Made by a program: the position numbers and the translations under genes. The notes under the pieces were generated by a model, which saw nothing but the letters and a program-made list of their open reading frames with translations, searched no databases and was not told the origin of the DNA. From NCBI RefSeq assembly GCF_027409185.1, contig NC_084463.1, positions 115,078,133 to 115,142,132 on the forward strand: 64,000 nucleotides of DNA, given 5' to 3'. Every line of letters starts with the position of its first letter. Within the stretch, counting starts at the first letter, position 1. Shown piece after piece: positions 46,900 to 59,418 of the stretch. Source of the stretch: Cynocephalus volans. Taxonomy: Eukaryota; Chordata; Mammalia; Dermoptera; Cynocephalidae.

Positions 46900-47100
46900 T
46901 TATTTAGTATCTACTAAAGACCAGCTCCTTTTTTAGGTTCTTTGCATCTTCTGTTTCATGAAACCTCTACAACAATGCTATGAAATAGTTACTGCTATTT
47001 TAAAGATGAGGAAACTGAAGCACAGTAAGGTTACATGATTAGCCCAGGGTCAGAGCTCCAACAGTTCCTTCCCAGGGCTGTCTGACTCCAGAGTCTTTAG
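46900..47100 (+). repeat. MIR element
   Basis: Contains TTTAAAGATGAGGAAACTGA, then AGCACAGTAAGGTTACATGA, the MIR body. Further MIR pieces lie at about 47860-47930 and 48060-48180. Confidence 0.75.
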
Positions 47101-48239
47101 TGAATGTGCTCTACCCACTCAGAGAGACTGGGAACTCCCCATTTTGAAGGTCTTGAAAGCAGGAAAAAACACCCCTTTGGGCAGACATGGAAAGAGACTA
47201 AGGGCCTGACTTGTATGTCTGCTCCCAGAATCTGAATGGCATCAGCATCACTGGGCTTTCCAGCCTCAAGGAGACTACTGCTCTGGGGGAAGCAGGAAGA
47301 GGGGGTGGTGTGGGAAAGGCCTCCTGGGCTGGGCAGGGGTCCTCTTCCTCTCTCCTCCCCCATCACCATGGGGTGGACAGCAGTAGACTTCTCTGGCTCT
47401 ATTTCTCCCCTGGAGCAATCTCTGTCCTGGGAACCAAGCCTCCACCTAGACTCTGCGATTCAACCAGCCTGGTCTCCCCTTCCCCAGCTCCAGGATCCCC
47501 TTAGTGCCAAGCTCTGGGGGAGTCCTGGAGCTTTTGAGGACATCTCTGGGCAGGCCAGACCCTGTCCGTCATGATGCATTGTCTGTAGGTGTCAGCAGTT
47601 TGGCCAGGTAGTTGTGTATAGTGTTCACTTTCTGCTGGGGGAGTGGAGATTTTGTCTTACAAAGCAAATATCCTGGGTTTGGAAACCATGTGAAATGTGG
47701 CCTGTGGTCTGAGGGTGTGAGCTGCATTGTGGGTCTGTGTATGGTGCCAGTTTAAAAGGCACTGTTGAGTGGCAGAAACATCAACTCAGACCTTCTTGTT
47801 TCTTCTGATGGAGGGTCAGAGGTGGACAGTACATGCTTGCAACGTACAGAGAAAAGAGCATGGCTTTGCAGCCAGACAGGCCTGACTTGGAGCCTCGGTT
47901 TCTTCATCTGTAAAATGGGGTTCTTCAAATGCAATAGTAATGCTAGAACCAGAAAATTTATTTGAAACATAGTGTCTAGTGTAGAATAGGCAAACCATAA
48001 AAGGCAGTATTCTTCCTTCCTGTCACACCCACCTTCTGTGATAGAGGTGGCTTATTGGCAGAGATCTGGATTTCAGCTCCAGCTTCGCCTCTGGGCACAC
48101 TGTGTTATCTTGGGTAAGGTCACTTACCTTTTCTGGGTATCCTTTTCCTTGTGAGCAAAATGAGGGTAGAACTCATTTTCCTCATTCCTCTGTATTTTTT
48201 GAGGATAATGAAAGAGACTTGGAAGATCCAGAAAGTTCG

Positions 48240-48840
48240 GTCAATACTGACTCATTTATTCATGGCTCAAATATTAATTGACATCCTTTGCTGTGCCAGG
48301 ACCTGTGCAAGGCATTGGGGTTAGGGTGTGTAGGGAATATCCGATCCTCAAGCAGCATTCAGACCATGTGGCAAGACAGAATTTTAAACAAAGGCCTGTC
48401 TGTGGGACAGGATCAAAGCAGGTACTGGAGGCATTGGTGTGTCGGAGAGGAAGTGCCATCTTCAACTGGGGCAATCAGAGAGGCCTTCCCAGAGGTAAAA
48501 GTACTTGGTCTGGATCTTGAAAGATAACAGGAAGTTGCCAGGAAGATACGAAGAGGGCATTCCAGGCAGAGAGACCAGCGTGTGCTAAGGCACTGAGCTC
48601 TGCAGAGTGTGGTAAGAATGCGTGGGGATTTTAAGTAGTTAATTTGATTGCAGCGTAAGTGTGCGTGTTCAGTAGTGATGGAAAGTGAGATGGGAGACGT
48701 TACAAAGAACTGTGGATGAATTGCTGTGAGACAGTGTTTGGATTTTTATCATGATATTTATGGGCAGGCACTAAGTTATTTTAAGCAGGGGAGGGTCAAG
48801 GTTGGATATGGGCTCACTCATTCATTCAACAAACATTTAT
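48240..48840 (-). repeat. LINE2, antisense
   Basis: Shows GTGCCAGGACCTGTGCAAGG, GAGAGGCCTTCCCAGAGGTA and GGCATTCCAGGCAGAGAGAC in the inverted L2 3' order. Confidence 0.65.
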
Positions 48841-48849
48841 TTAAGGCTT

Positions 48850-49850
48850 ACTATTTTTATGTGACTTTTAATTTTGATATCATATCAAACTTAATGGAAA
48901 ATTTTAAGACTGGTATAAGAAATCTCTCTTTATCTGTATACCTCAATTTATATAATGTTCCATTTACTTTATCATTCTATTCCCTCTGTCTCCAATAATA
49001 TGAAAATACCATTTTTATTATTTATATATATTTTTGTTTATATCATTTACATCTCATTGCTGTATATTATTATATTTATCATCTTATTATATATGTATAT
49101 ATGAGAGTACCTCAAAAAGTTCATGGAAAGATTTGCATTATCTTTTAATTCTATTTTTTCATGAACATTTTGAGGTACCCTCATATATGAATACATATAA
49201 AAATGTTTATATTTCTGATCAATTTAAGAGTAGATCGGAGACATGATTCTTCTTTACCCCTAAGTACTTCAATGTGTATTTCCTTTAAAAAAAGATATTC
49301 TCTTACCACAGTGCAATTCTGTCCCAATAATGTCTTTATGGCTCCGCCATCTCCCTACCCCCTTCAGGGTCCAATCCACAGGTTGTGTTTAGTTGTCACG
49401 TCTCTTTATTCCCCTTCAATCCAGAGCAATTCTTCTGCTTTATCTTTCTTGATCTTTATGTTTTTGAATAGTGCAGTCCAGTTATTATGTTAAATAATAA
49501 AAACCTCAAATTGGGTTTGTCAGATGGTTCTGCATGATTAATTCAAGCTGCACATTTTGGGCAGGAATACCATTGAAGTGAGGTTATGTCCTCTCCAGTC
49601 TTCATATCAGCAAGCACAGGATGTGGGGACTGTCCCAGGACTGTATCACTTGCTTAAGGTAATGTCCACGGTTTCTCCGCTGTGTAATTACTGTTTTTTC
49701 CCTTTATAATTAATGAGTAATTTGCAGAGCAATACTTTGAGACTATGTATATATCCTGTTCCTCATCAAACTTACACCCACTAATTTTATCATCATTGAT
49801 AATTTTGAGTTCATTATTTCCTCTATATTTATTAGTTGGCATTCTACTTA
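48850..49850 (-). repeat. Ancient L1 fragments, antisense, with a MITE inside
   Basis: AT-rich sequence with old L1 3' markers in antisense (TTTAGTTGTCACGTCTCTTT, CAATCCAGAGCAATTCTTCT). A MITE interrupts it at 49101-49185. Confidence 0.55.
49101..49185. mobile_element. Mariner-like MITE (palindromic, TA flanks)
   Basis: A left terminal inverted repeat TGAGAGTACCTCAAAAAGTT is mirrored by AACATTTTGAGGTACCCTCA on the right. The TIRs are about 28 bp and nearly fill the 80-bp element, with TA at both ends. Size and TA target suit a Tc1/mariner-derived MITE; the TIR is not the MADE1/Hsmar1 sequence I know. Confidence 0.75.
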
Positions 49851-50220
49851 AAGAAAGACCTTTTCCTCCTCCGTCCCTCTCTCCTTTCCTTTCTTCCTGT
49901 CACTAGGGACTCATGGATTCTTCATTACTCAGTAAGTTATAATAAATTACTACCTTTATTTTCATGTTCACATTGCCCTAGGTTTGATCACTGGGGGCTC
50001 TGTAAGCTGGCTCCTGTTTCTTTTTGACTTGTCCCCAGGCAGTAGCCTCTGGGCACCAGCTGGGTCATTGAAGGTGGTGGATACCCTCCCGTAGGGAGCC
50101 AGGCATTACTGTGCATGGACAAAGAGGTAGGGCGGGTGCCTTCTGAGTCCCTAGTGATAGAAAGGAAGGAAGGGAGGGAGAGAGGAGGAAAAGGTCCTTC
50201 TTACAGTAAAATGCCAACTG
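49833..50220. repeat. Inverted repeat arms of about 80 bp
   Basis: 49833-49912 (AGTTGGCATTCTACTT, then GACCTTTTCCTCCTC, then CACTAGGGACTC) is found inverted at 50141-50220 (GAGTCCCTAGTGATAG, then GAGGAAAAGGTCC, then AAAATGCCAACT). Agreement is roughly 80-85% by eye, with a 228-bp spacer. Confidence 0.75.
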
Positions 50221-50499
50221 GTAAAGATATCTGCCGTAGCAAGAAGTTACAGGCTCATTTTGTGCTTTCCTTGCTCCAGCCCTGGAATTAGCCATTTGCT
50301 CAAGGAGTCTTGGGTCCTTTCAGTGGAGAATGAGAGTTAGAAACCAAGAGTTGAATGCTCCGTGTGCTCCTTTGTTATTGCCTCTATGACCTCTTAGCAA
50401 ACAGTGCCAGGACATACATGTACTCACATATTTATTTCTAAAATAAACAAAGACTATAAACTGTTATGGGTTTTTGGAAGGAAAAAAATCCAAGTGACT

Positions 50500-51260
50500 G
50501 AGATGGAGAGTAATAGGGCAGGGGTGCTTTAGATGGGTGGTGAGGGAGGGCCTCTTTCAGGAGGCAGTATTTAGAAAGACCTGTAGCACGAGGTGGATAG
50601 ATTGGAAGGAGAAGGAGCCTGGAGGCTGCTTTAATTATCCAGGCAGTAATTACAAGGGCCTAAACCAAGTCAGGGTGGAGAGGAGGTAGAATCAACAGGA
50701 CGCTGTGACTGGTGAATGCAGAAGGTGAGGGAGATGGAGTCAAGGGGACTCTGGGCTGATGTTTCAAAGGCCTCTCAATCTCAACATGTTTAAAATGGAG
50801 TGTCTGGTATTCTTTCCCTACACTAGCCTCCTCTTACCTGGCCCTGCTCAGGTATTTCAGATCTCCTTGAATGGCTCCTTCATCTATGCAGCTGCGCAAG
50901 TCAGAGAGACCTGGCAATCACCCCTGACACCCCTCTCCCTCAAAGCCCATACCCAACCCATCCCCATGTTCTGTTGGGGTTAGCTTGTAAATATCTCTCA
51001 GATCTATCTCTTCTCTCCAGCTCCACCAGCATCACCCTAGTTCAAGGTAGCAGCCAGAGTGCATTTCAAAACACAACTCCATTCATCTCATTTCTCTCCT
51101 TAAAAATACTTCAGTTGCTTCCTATTGATCTTAAGATAAAGACCAAACTCTTTAATAAGTCCTCTGAAGTCTCGCTTGTCTGGCCCCTGCCACCCTCCCC
51201 TACTTTCTCCTACACAGCACTCCCCTCGCTTTCCCCCCCACACTGGCCTTGGCTAAGTCT
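50500..51260. repeat. Two LINE2 fragments in opposite orientation
   Basis: 50500-50760 is L2-like antisense. 50770-51260 is L2 sense (CAGCCAGAGTGCATTTCAAA, then TTCCTATTGATCTTAAGATA and CTCGCTTGTCTGGCCCCTGC). Confidence 0.6.
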
Positions 51261-52439
51261 CAGTGCATTTGGTGGACTGGTGGTAGATGACATCTAATTC
51301 CTGGATGCATCTGAGAAGCTCCCTGGAAGAGGTGGCTTCATCACATGGCATCTCTGAGCTGTGGCTTCTCCATCTACCCCTATCTCTGATTTGTAGAGTA
51401 TTCAGGATATATGAGGGGTCTCCAGGTGGCCCTGTCTTGGCTCCTTGGCTACTTGCATAAAAGATGGTTACAAATCCTATGAAGACTCCTTGGAGCTAAA
51501 GAGTTACTTGTATGATACACATTGGTCAGGAGCTGCCAACCTCCTCCCCACCCCTGAGACGGCACTAGAGATAGGCAGAAAGAGAATACAGAGAGCTGGT
51601 CTTCCGAAGCCCAGTGAGCCATCCTGGCAAAGACGTCATTAGCAGTAGGACAGAGAAGCCCACTTAGTCCCTCTGGCTCACCTACTCTTGCAAGTCCCTC
51701 CCTCACTCATTCAACTATTTCATCTTTGTTCAGTCACTTACCCACCCCCTGCCTATCTGTCACCCACCTATCCTTCCACAAACAAGTCACCCTCACCCCA
51801 CTCTCCTCCATCCCTTTTTTCTATGGTCCTCCCAGCCCAGAAGCCCAGGACCGTCAGGGGTGAGAAGATGTTACTGTGCTGGCTGAGAGCTGGGTGATTG
51901 CAGGGTGTTAGCAGAAACAATGGGGGACCAGAAGCTGCTGCACTGATTACTCCTCTTGTCTCACTCTCTGCTTTTCTGGCTTCCCCTCTGTCAGTGGCAG
52001 TTAGAGCTTAAGAATTAGGCTCCTTGATCAAGTAGGTAATTGGTAGCTGGGCTCTGCAGAGGTGCTAGGGACTCTGGCCTGAGGGTAAGGAGAAACACAG
52101 CTCTCCAGGAGCTCTGCTGTGGAAAAGAGGTTGCTTTTGTTTTCTTCTTCATTTTCTACGATGATTGCGCTTTAACCCTGTGGAATTTGCAGAGAGGCAA
52201 GGGGGTGGGTGGGAAAGCAATATTTTAAAATGTGGTATTTAGAAACCAGGCAGTGGACTAATCCTGGCTCTGCTCCTCCAGAAGCTGCTCTTTCAGTCCT
52301 CTGAGGGCTGTCATTTACAAAGAGCTCCTCAGAATGTGTGCTGTCCATCTGCTGCAGTGGCAGACGGCACTGCAACTGAGCAGACATAGGGCAATGGCAG
52401 CCACATCAGATAAGAGCATCTTGGAAAAATGCCCAAAGA
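51261..52439 (+). other. INSC: INSC intron 1, unassigned
   Basis: No exon or repeat was recognised. Short open frames only. Confidence 0.5.
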
Positions 52440-53900
52440 TGCCAAGGGCCTAACTCATTCACTCATTCCCCCTCTCACTCATTCATTCAACAAGTATCTA
52501 CTTAGCCCCTACTGTATGCCGTGTATTGTTCTCAGCACTGGAAACACAGCAGTGAGCAGAACACCAGTTTCATGCCCTTGTAGGATTCACTTTTTGGTTT
52601 AGGAAGACAGGCAATAAAAAGGCTGATATGTAAAGTTTGCAAAATGGTGACTGCTGTGGAGAAATGTGAAGAATGGTAAAGGAGTTCCAAGGGTGGAAGG
52701 GGTTTTGTACATTTATCCAAGGTCAGGAGGTTCTCTCTATAATGAGCAGACATTGAGGCAGGGGCCAGGCAAAAGTGAAAGGGCAAGCTTGTGAATATCT
52801 GGGGGAAGAGCAGGCAGATAGAGAGAAGAGTAACAGCAAAGGCCCTGAGGCAAGGTTGGGGATGAGCATGAAGGTCACCGTGACTGGAGTGAAGTGCAAG
52901 ACGGGAGAGCAGAAGGAGTTGAGACCAGTTATGGGGGCCGGAGCGCGAAGGCTCCTGTGCATTACCTGAGGAAACTTGGTTTTTAATCTGCATGATGTGG
53001 GTGGACATTGGAAGGTTTGGAGCAGAAAAATGACATGCTGTGGCCGCTATGAAGATTGGGGCGGTTTGGAGGAGTAGAGATAGATTAGGAGCCTATTGTA
53101 ATTTCGGTGAGAGATGATGGTGGCTGGGACAAGGTTCACTTATTCATTCATTTATGCACCATTTCATTCTTTTTTTTTTTTTTAAAGATGACCAGTAAGG
53201 AGATCTTAACCCTTGACTTGGTGTTGTCAGCACCACGCTCTCCCAAGTGAGCCATGGGCTGGCCCTATCATTTCATTTTTTATTCTTCATGTCTGTGTAA
53301 CACTGCCTCTGTATGAGGCCCTTCATCACTATTCATTCATTCCTTTGGTCCCCTAGTGATCTTCATTGTCCAGCTGTCTTCATTGCTTTTAACAAGTCTT
53401 CACCTGTTGCATGTAGAGCATTGTGCCAGTTGCTGGCAGATATGAGCATATTCTTGTGGGCCTTAGGCACTAGCAGGGAGACAAGATGCACCCACAGGAG
53501 ATCACCAATCAGTTATGAAACCAAGCAGGCCACAGCAAACGCAAGACGAATGGTATCAACACCTCAGTATTCTAGGAGCCCTGTGGGCCAGGGGTCAGAG
53601 TTAGCCTCTGGGTGGAGGCCACACTTAAGCTGAATCTTGACATGTGGAGAGGGCAAGTCAGTCATGAAGAATGACAGGAAGCTTGCCCTGAAGCTTGAAC
53701 ATAAGGGACATACTGGGGAGTATAGGGCAGTTATGGTAAAAAGAGGTGGGGAGGGCTAGAAACAGGGTCCAGAGAATCATGAGCACCAGGCTAAGGAGCT
53801 CAGACCTGAATTGAGAAACGCTGGGCAGACATAGGTTTTCAAGGAGATTTTACAACGAGAACTGTGTTTTAAAAGGCTGAAACTAACATCAGAATGAGGA
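52440..53900 (-). repeat. LINE2, antisense, interrupted by a SINE
   Basis: Begins TCATTCATTCAACAAGTATC, then GAAACACAGCAGTGAGCAGA. It continues through AGGCCCTGAGGCAAGGTTGG to about 53140, and similar but more decayed sequence runs from 53279 to 53900. The SINE at 53169-53268 lies between. Confidence 0.65.
53160..53277 (-). mobile_element. tRNA-Ile-like SINE (CYN-type), 9-bp TSD
   Basis: CATTTCATT occurs at 53160-53168 and 53269-53277. Read on the minus strand: GGCCAGCCCATGGCTCACTT (A box region), AGAGCGTGGTGCTGACAACA, CCAAGTCAAGGGTTAAGATC (decayed B box), CTTACTGGTCATC, then an A tail. It is a bare tRNA-like SINE, close to the copy at 25840-25940. Confidence 0.85.
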
Positions 53901-54259
53901 GGGATAGGCTGGGGGTCGGGAGGTCAGCAAGAAGACTATTGCCTTGTGTGACACTTCTTGAGTTTATGTCCAGGAGGGACCCTAAGATTGGCAGCACTCT
54001 TGGGGTAGCTCCCAGATACACAGTGGGCAGGGATACAATGATGTGGGGGCTTTAATGGCGAACACAAACAGCAGGATATGTGAGTGGCAGTCACTGGGAC
54101 AAACCCCCAGATGTCTCCTGTCACTTGAAGCCATCTTTGAGTGAGGAACACAGAGCAGCCTGTGTTCTGGGCAGAGCAAGATGGAGAAAAGAATCTGGTC
54201 TCTGCCCATGAATGACTCTTTTAGAGTTAGCTTCTAGGTGGAGGTGTCATTGGATTGTA

Positions 54260-54400
54260 GGGATGTTAGATTCAGAGCAGGAGCTCATCTAATCCAGCCC
54301 TCTACTCTTACAGATGGGAAATTGGAGGTCCAGAGAAGGGGCATAAATTGTCCAAGGCCATATAGTGCACTTGTGACAGAGAAAGGTCAAGCATTTCATT
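54260..54400 (+). repeat. MIR element
   Basis: Contains TCTAATCCAGCCCTCTACTC, CAGATGGGAAATTGGAGGTC and AATTGTCCAAGGCCATATAG. Confidence 0.7.
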
Positions 54401-55539
54401 GAACTCATGCTGAAGGAATTACTATGTTTTATTTAATTATGCATTTACATATCTCTTTGAAGAGGAAATTCTAAGAAGAAGAAAATTGTTTTATTCATCT
54501 CCTTCTCTATCATCTAGCTGGGGCTTAATACAGAGCACATGCTCTGCCTGACCCTAAGGACCACACTTGTCCCAGACCAAGGCAGGATGTTAGAACAGTC
54601 TCAGAGATGGCCAGAGTGGGATCAGAAAGAGCAGCCCAAGGATGGGGATAGAGCCTGGCCCTGGATCCCTTACTCATTCATACGGGTTGGCCTGTGCCAA
54701 GTTTCTACTTCAGTTCCACTCACAGTCCTTCCCAGAGTCTCACCAGTGGCCATGAATGTGAGTGGGTAAAGGCGGTTGCTGCCATGAAGGTGCCTGCCGA
54801 GAGGAAGAGGGGAGAGAGCGTGGGTGAGAAACTGGGGTGTCCTGTGCCTGAGGCCACTGGAAGAGGAGAAAGCCCCTGCCTTGCTCAAGAGAGAGTAGCC
54901 CGCAGGGAGATTGGCAGCCTCTGGCAGGCACCTGGGATGCATTTTCAGGTCTTAAGTCCAGTGCTTGGTCTGGCTTGAGGCTGGGTCCCTAGGGACTTCA
55001 CCAAACCCACTTATTTGCTCCCTTACTGTCCCAAGGAGCTAAAAGCCACTTCTTTAAGAACAGTGTCTCCCCATGGCATGCAGAAGTCTATGGCTTCACA
55101 GCAAGATGTCAGACAGAAGCCTGCATCCCTACTTTCAGGGTCCTAGTGGGGAGGGCTAAAGCTGGAGACCATTTCCTGAAAAGTCAGAAGGATTTGGGCC
55201 TTAGCTTCTGCCAGCCCAGGCCCCAGCGATTGCGTCAGTGTTGGATAGGTAACTGGTTCTTAAGTTCTTGGTCAACACGTCCTGTTTGTCTTGTGCTGTA
55301 GAATTGGCAGGAGGATTTTCACATGGAGGGAGTGAGTTATACTTGTGAGTAAGCTCACTTGTAGACACAGGAAAATAAGTGTCCCAGGTTCTGCATCCCT
55401 TGGTGAATGCCCTGGGGGAGGCAGCCGTGTTTTCTTCAGCTGTGGGGTCAACATGCCTTCCAAGGTGTCAATCATGGGCCAGGCCAGGTTTTGGATGGAA
55501 CTTGAGAGGAAGGCTAGAAAGAACTTGGGTTCTAATCTG

Positions 55540-56040
55540 GGTTCAGCTTCACATTTGCTATGTGACTTGGGCAAATCACTTGCCCTCTGCGGCCTCAGTT
55601 TCCTTTTGCATGTAAACTACAGGGTTGGAAGAGATAATTCCTGAGCACATGTCCTGCTGTAATATTCCAGATTTCTTGCTTACATTATGCCAACAGGAAT
55701 TTTGATTAAGACCCTGACTTCCAAATTTCTATCCTGGCCTAAGTCTGATTTTTCAATTTGCCTGAAATTCTGCTTTTATAGATTCATTTAGGGGACTCCT
55801 ATTTCCATAGACCATATTGCCTAACAAAATCCTTTCTATTTTTATGGCCTTATATAGGGATACAAAGCAGTATCACAGTGTCATATCCATTATTATATTT
55901 TGATCTTTAAACAACTTTGCCAGGTAGTCAAATATTTATTATTATCCCTACTTTGCATATGAGGAAAGAGGCTCAGAGAGGTTAAGTAACTTGACTCATG
56001 TTAGACAGTTAGTTACTGGCAGAGCTGAGACCAGGCTGCA
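55540..56040 (+). repeat. Two MIR elements
   Basis: The first, at about 55540-55640, has TGTGACTTGGGCAAATCACT and GGCCTCAGTTTCCTT. The second, at about 55900-56040, has ATGAGGAAAGAGGCTCAGAG and GGTTAAGTAACTTGACTC. Confidence 0.75.
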
Positions 56041-56799
56041 GGTTTTTTGGCTGCTAGTCTGTGCTCTTTTTGTGTCATTCTTTGGGTTTGGGAAGGGGCA
56101 TCATAAGGATTTCATGGGCTGGGGGTTGTAGTATTCACCAGCTGACATAAATATCAGGATGAGAGCATCTGTCGCCACAAACCTGTACCACGTAGGGCTG
56201 CAGTGTTCTTAGCCTGGGGCTTCCCCGCCCTGCCTCCTGGGCCTCGTGGTGAGGGGCTGGGCTGGTTCCTGTGCTCCAAGATGCAAAGGTCAGGGCAACC
56301 ACAGGCACTCTGCAGCAGCTTTTACCACTGATCCTGCCCTGCTGTCTGCTGTTTTAGCAGGGTGGTGGGTATCTGGCCAAGGTCAGGGCCTCTTCTCTTT
56401 TCTAGAAGCTTTTTCCTCTGCTTGGTTCTGAAGCTGGCTTGGCTCTTTCTTTTTCTTCTGGTTACAGAAAGGGGCTCTTAAAGGAACCCTCTTAGCTTGT
56501 TTCTGGCTCAATCCCGCCAGATCATTGCTCTGGGGCAAGAGGGAGCCTCAGCGGCAGAGTGTGTGCGCAAGAAGGAGCTCTCCCCTCACAGACCAGGCAG
56601 GAGCAACAGTGGCATTATCTGCCTCCCCAACCCCCCAGTTCGTTTTCTGCTTGTGATTTGGGATGGGTGCATGTGTGACTTCTGAATCTGTTGCTCTCCA
56701 TCTGCCCCTCCTCTGTCATTAATCAAGTTGCCATATTTGCTTGGGTCTATTTTGGGGCTCGCTAAATGTATTGCAGGGTCAGTGTCACGTTGTATTTAC
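56041..56799 (+). other. INSC: INSC intron 1, unassigned
   Basis: No exon, RNA gene or repeat was recognised in this GC-moderate stretch. Confidence 0.5.
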
Positions 56800-59383
56800 T
56801 ATTTTTAAATAGGACTTACTATCTGGCAGGAAAAGTCCCCCCAATTTCTTTTTCAGGAATATTTTGGCTATACATTTCAGATTCAACTTTTCAAGTTCTA
56901 GGAAAAAATCCTGTAGAGATTTGATCAGAATTGCACTGGATCTATAGATCAGTTTATGGCAAATTGATATTTTCCCATCATGTACATGATACTTCATATC
57001 CGTGAACTGTCTCTTAATTTATCTTAGCCTGCTTTAATGTCTTCTAATAATGCTTTACGATTTTCTCAGTACGGGGCTTGCTCATGTTAAGATTCATTTT
57101 CACGCATCTTGTATATTTTTGCTGCTCTTGTGAATGACCTCTCTTCTAAATTTCACTCTGTGTGTATGCTGGTGTCTAGAACTACACATGACTTTTGTAT
57201 ATCCATTTCCAGACCAGTTTCTAAGCTCTTTTATGAATTAAAATTATTTATTTGTTGATGCTTTGGGGTTTTCTGTGTGGACAGAGAGTGGATTGCTAGT
57301 TCATATGACATTTTTATAAGAATTAGTCTGGGGGGCACACAAACAGACCCATAGACCCTTAGCTTGCCCAGTGGGCTGCAGGTTGGTGCGTGGTGGGCCA
57401 GCCTTGCGTAGGGCACGTGGCTGGGTGAACACGGCAGAGACCACTTTTAGCCTCCAGGCATTCCCTTGTCTGTGTGCTGCTGTGCAAGGCTGATGTCACA
57501 GCCCTGTGGAAAACTGTTATCAACAGCAAATTATGCGTTTTGTTTCTTCCCATTCTTACACATTTTCTTTCTGTCTACACTAGCTGAACTCTCTAATAAA
57601 ATAATGAATAGCAGTTGGTGAGAGCTGTGCGTCTTCATTTTGTTTCTGATCTCACAGGAAATACTTTCAACATGTCATCATTAAGTGTATTTTTCATGGT
57701 ATTTTTTTTCGGTAAGTGTCCTTTAATCAGTTTAAAGAAGGTCCCTTCTATTCCTAGTTTGCTAAAAGGTTTTGTTATGAATGGTTCTTAAATTTTATCA
57801 AATTATTTTTCTTTGTCTATTAAGATAATCATAAGATTTTTTTTTCTTCTTTAGCCTGTTAGTGTGGTGAGTTTTATTAATCTATCTTGCAATGTTAAAA
57901 TAACCATGTATTTTAGACTAAACCCAACTTGGCCATAATGGATTATCCTTTTCATATATGGCTGAATTTTATTTGCTAATATTTTGTTTAGTATATTTTC
58001 ATTTGTGTTTCTATATTTTTTTTTCTTGTGTTCCTGTTTAGTTTCTGTATCAAAGTTATGTCAGCCTCAGAAAATTAATTGAAATGTATTTCTTTTTTCC
58101 TATTCTCTGGAAGAGTCTGGGTGAGTTTATCTTTCTTTTGAATGGTATAAACTCATCTGTGAACTTTTCTGGGTCTGTTATATGAGAAGATTTTAAACTA
58201 CTGATTAATTCATTCAGTGGTAATAGATCTATTTCTTTTTGAGTTCATTTTGGTATATTATATATTTCTAGGAGTTTAGTTGATTTATGTTTTCAGTGAT
58301 ATTCCATTATATTCTCTTAACTCTGCTGCATTTGTAGTAATTAAACCGCTTTTATTGCTAATATTTTTGTGTTTGCTCTTTTTAATTTTTTTATCTTACG
58401 ATATGTGTCTATTTTGTTTGTGTTTTCAAAAACTAACTTTAATTCTGTCATTTTGTTTGTGTTCTGTTTTCTGCTTTTATTTGTGTTTTGTTTATTTGTT
58501 TCTATGCTATTTTCCTTCAGATACTTTCTCTGGAGTTATTTTCCTCTTTTTTAAAAATTTCTTATACTGGTAGGAGTTAGAAATTCTTCTAATTTTCAGA
58601 TTTTCTTGTTTTCTAATTTAAGAATTTAAGGTTATAATTTTTCCTCTTAATTCTACCTTATCTATATACTACAAGATTTTCATATGTGTATTTTTATAAT
58701 CATTTAGGGTTTTTTTTTGTAATTTCTGCTATAATTTCTTCTTTGACCTATGATTTGTATATTTAAAAGTATCCAAATGTGTGGGGGTATTTATACTGGG
58801 GTAGAGACTGAAATCTATAGCATGTCAGTCTTGAAATTTGCTGAGGCTCTCTTTAAGATCTAGGAACTAGTAAATTTTCTAAAAAAGAGAATGATTCATG
58901 AATGCTTCAAAAGAATTTGTATTTTTGACATGCTGGATGCAAGGTTATATTCATAAACATTAAGTCCAACTTAATCATGACATCCTGATCTGATATATTT
59001 TTACTGATAACTTTTCTGCTTGATTTATTAATTAACGACAGAGATGTGTTGAAATCTCCGTGTGTGACTCTGGACTTGTTCATTTTTCCTTGAAGATTTA
59101 TCAATTTTTATTTTGTGTATTTTAGGACCATGTTATTAGAGACATCCTCATTATTATATCTTCTTAATGAGTCGAATTTTTTATTTTTATGTAGTGAATC
59201 TCTCCATCTCTATAATGCTTATTTTCTTAAAGTTTGTTTGGTGTTATATGAATATATTAACACCAGATTTCTTTACAAAAGTATTTTTATGGCATGTCTT
59301 TTGTAGCCTTTGACTTTAAGATATTTTGGGTCTTTTTGTTTTAGGAATATTTCTGGTAGTCAGCACATATCAACATATCACAT

Positions 59384-59418
<35 letters not shown>

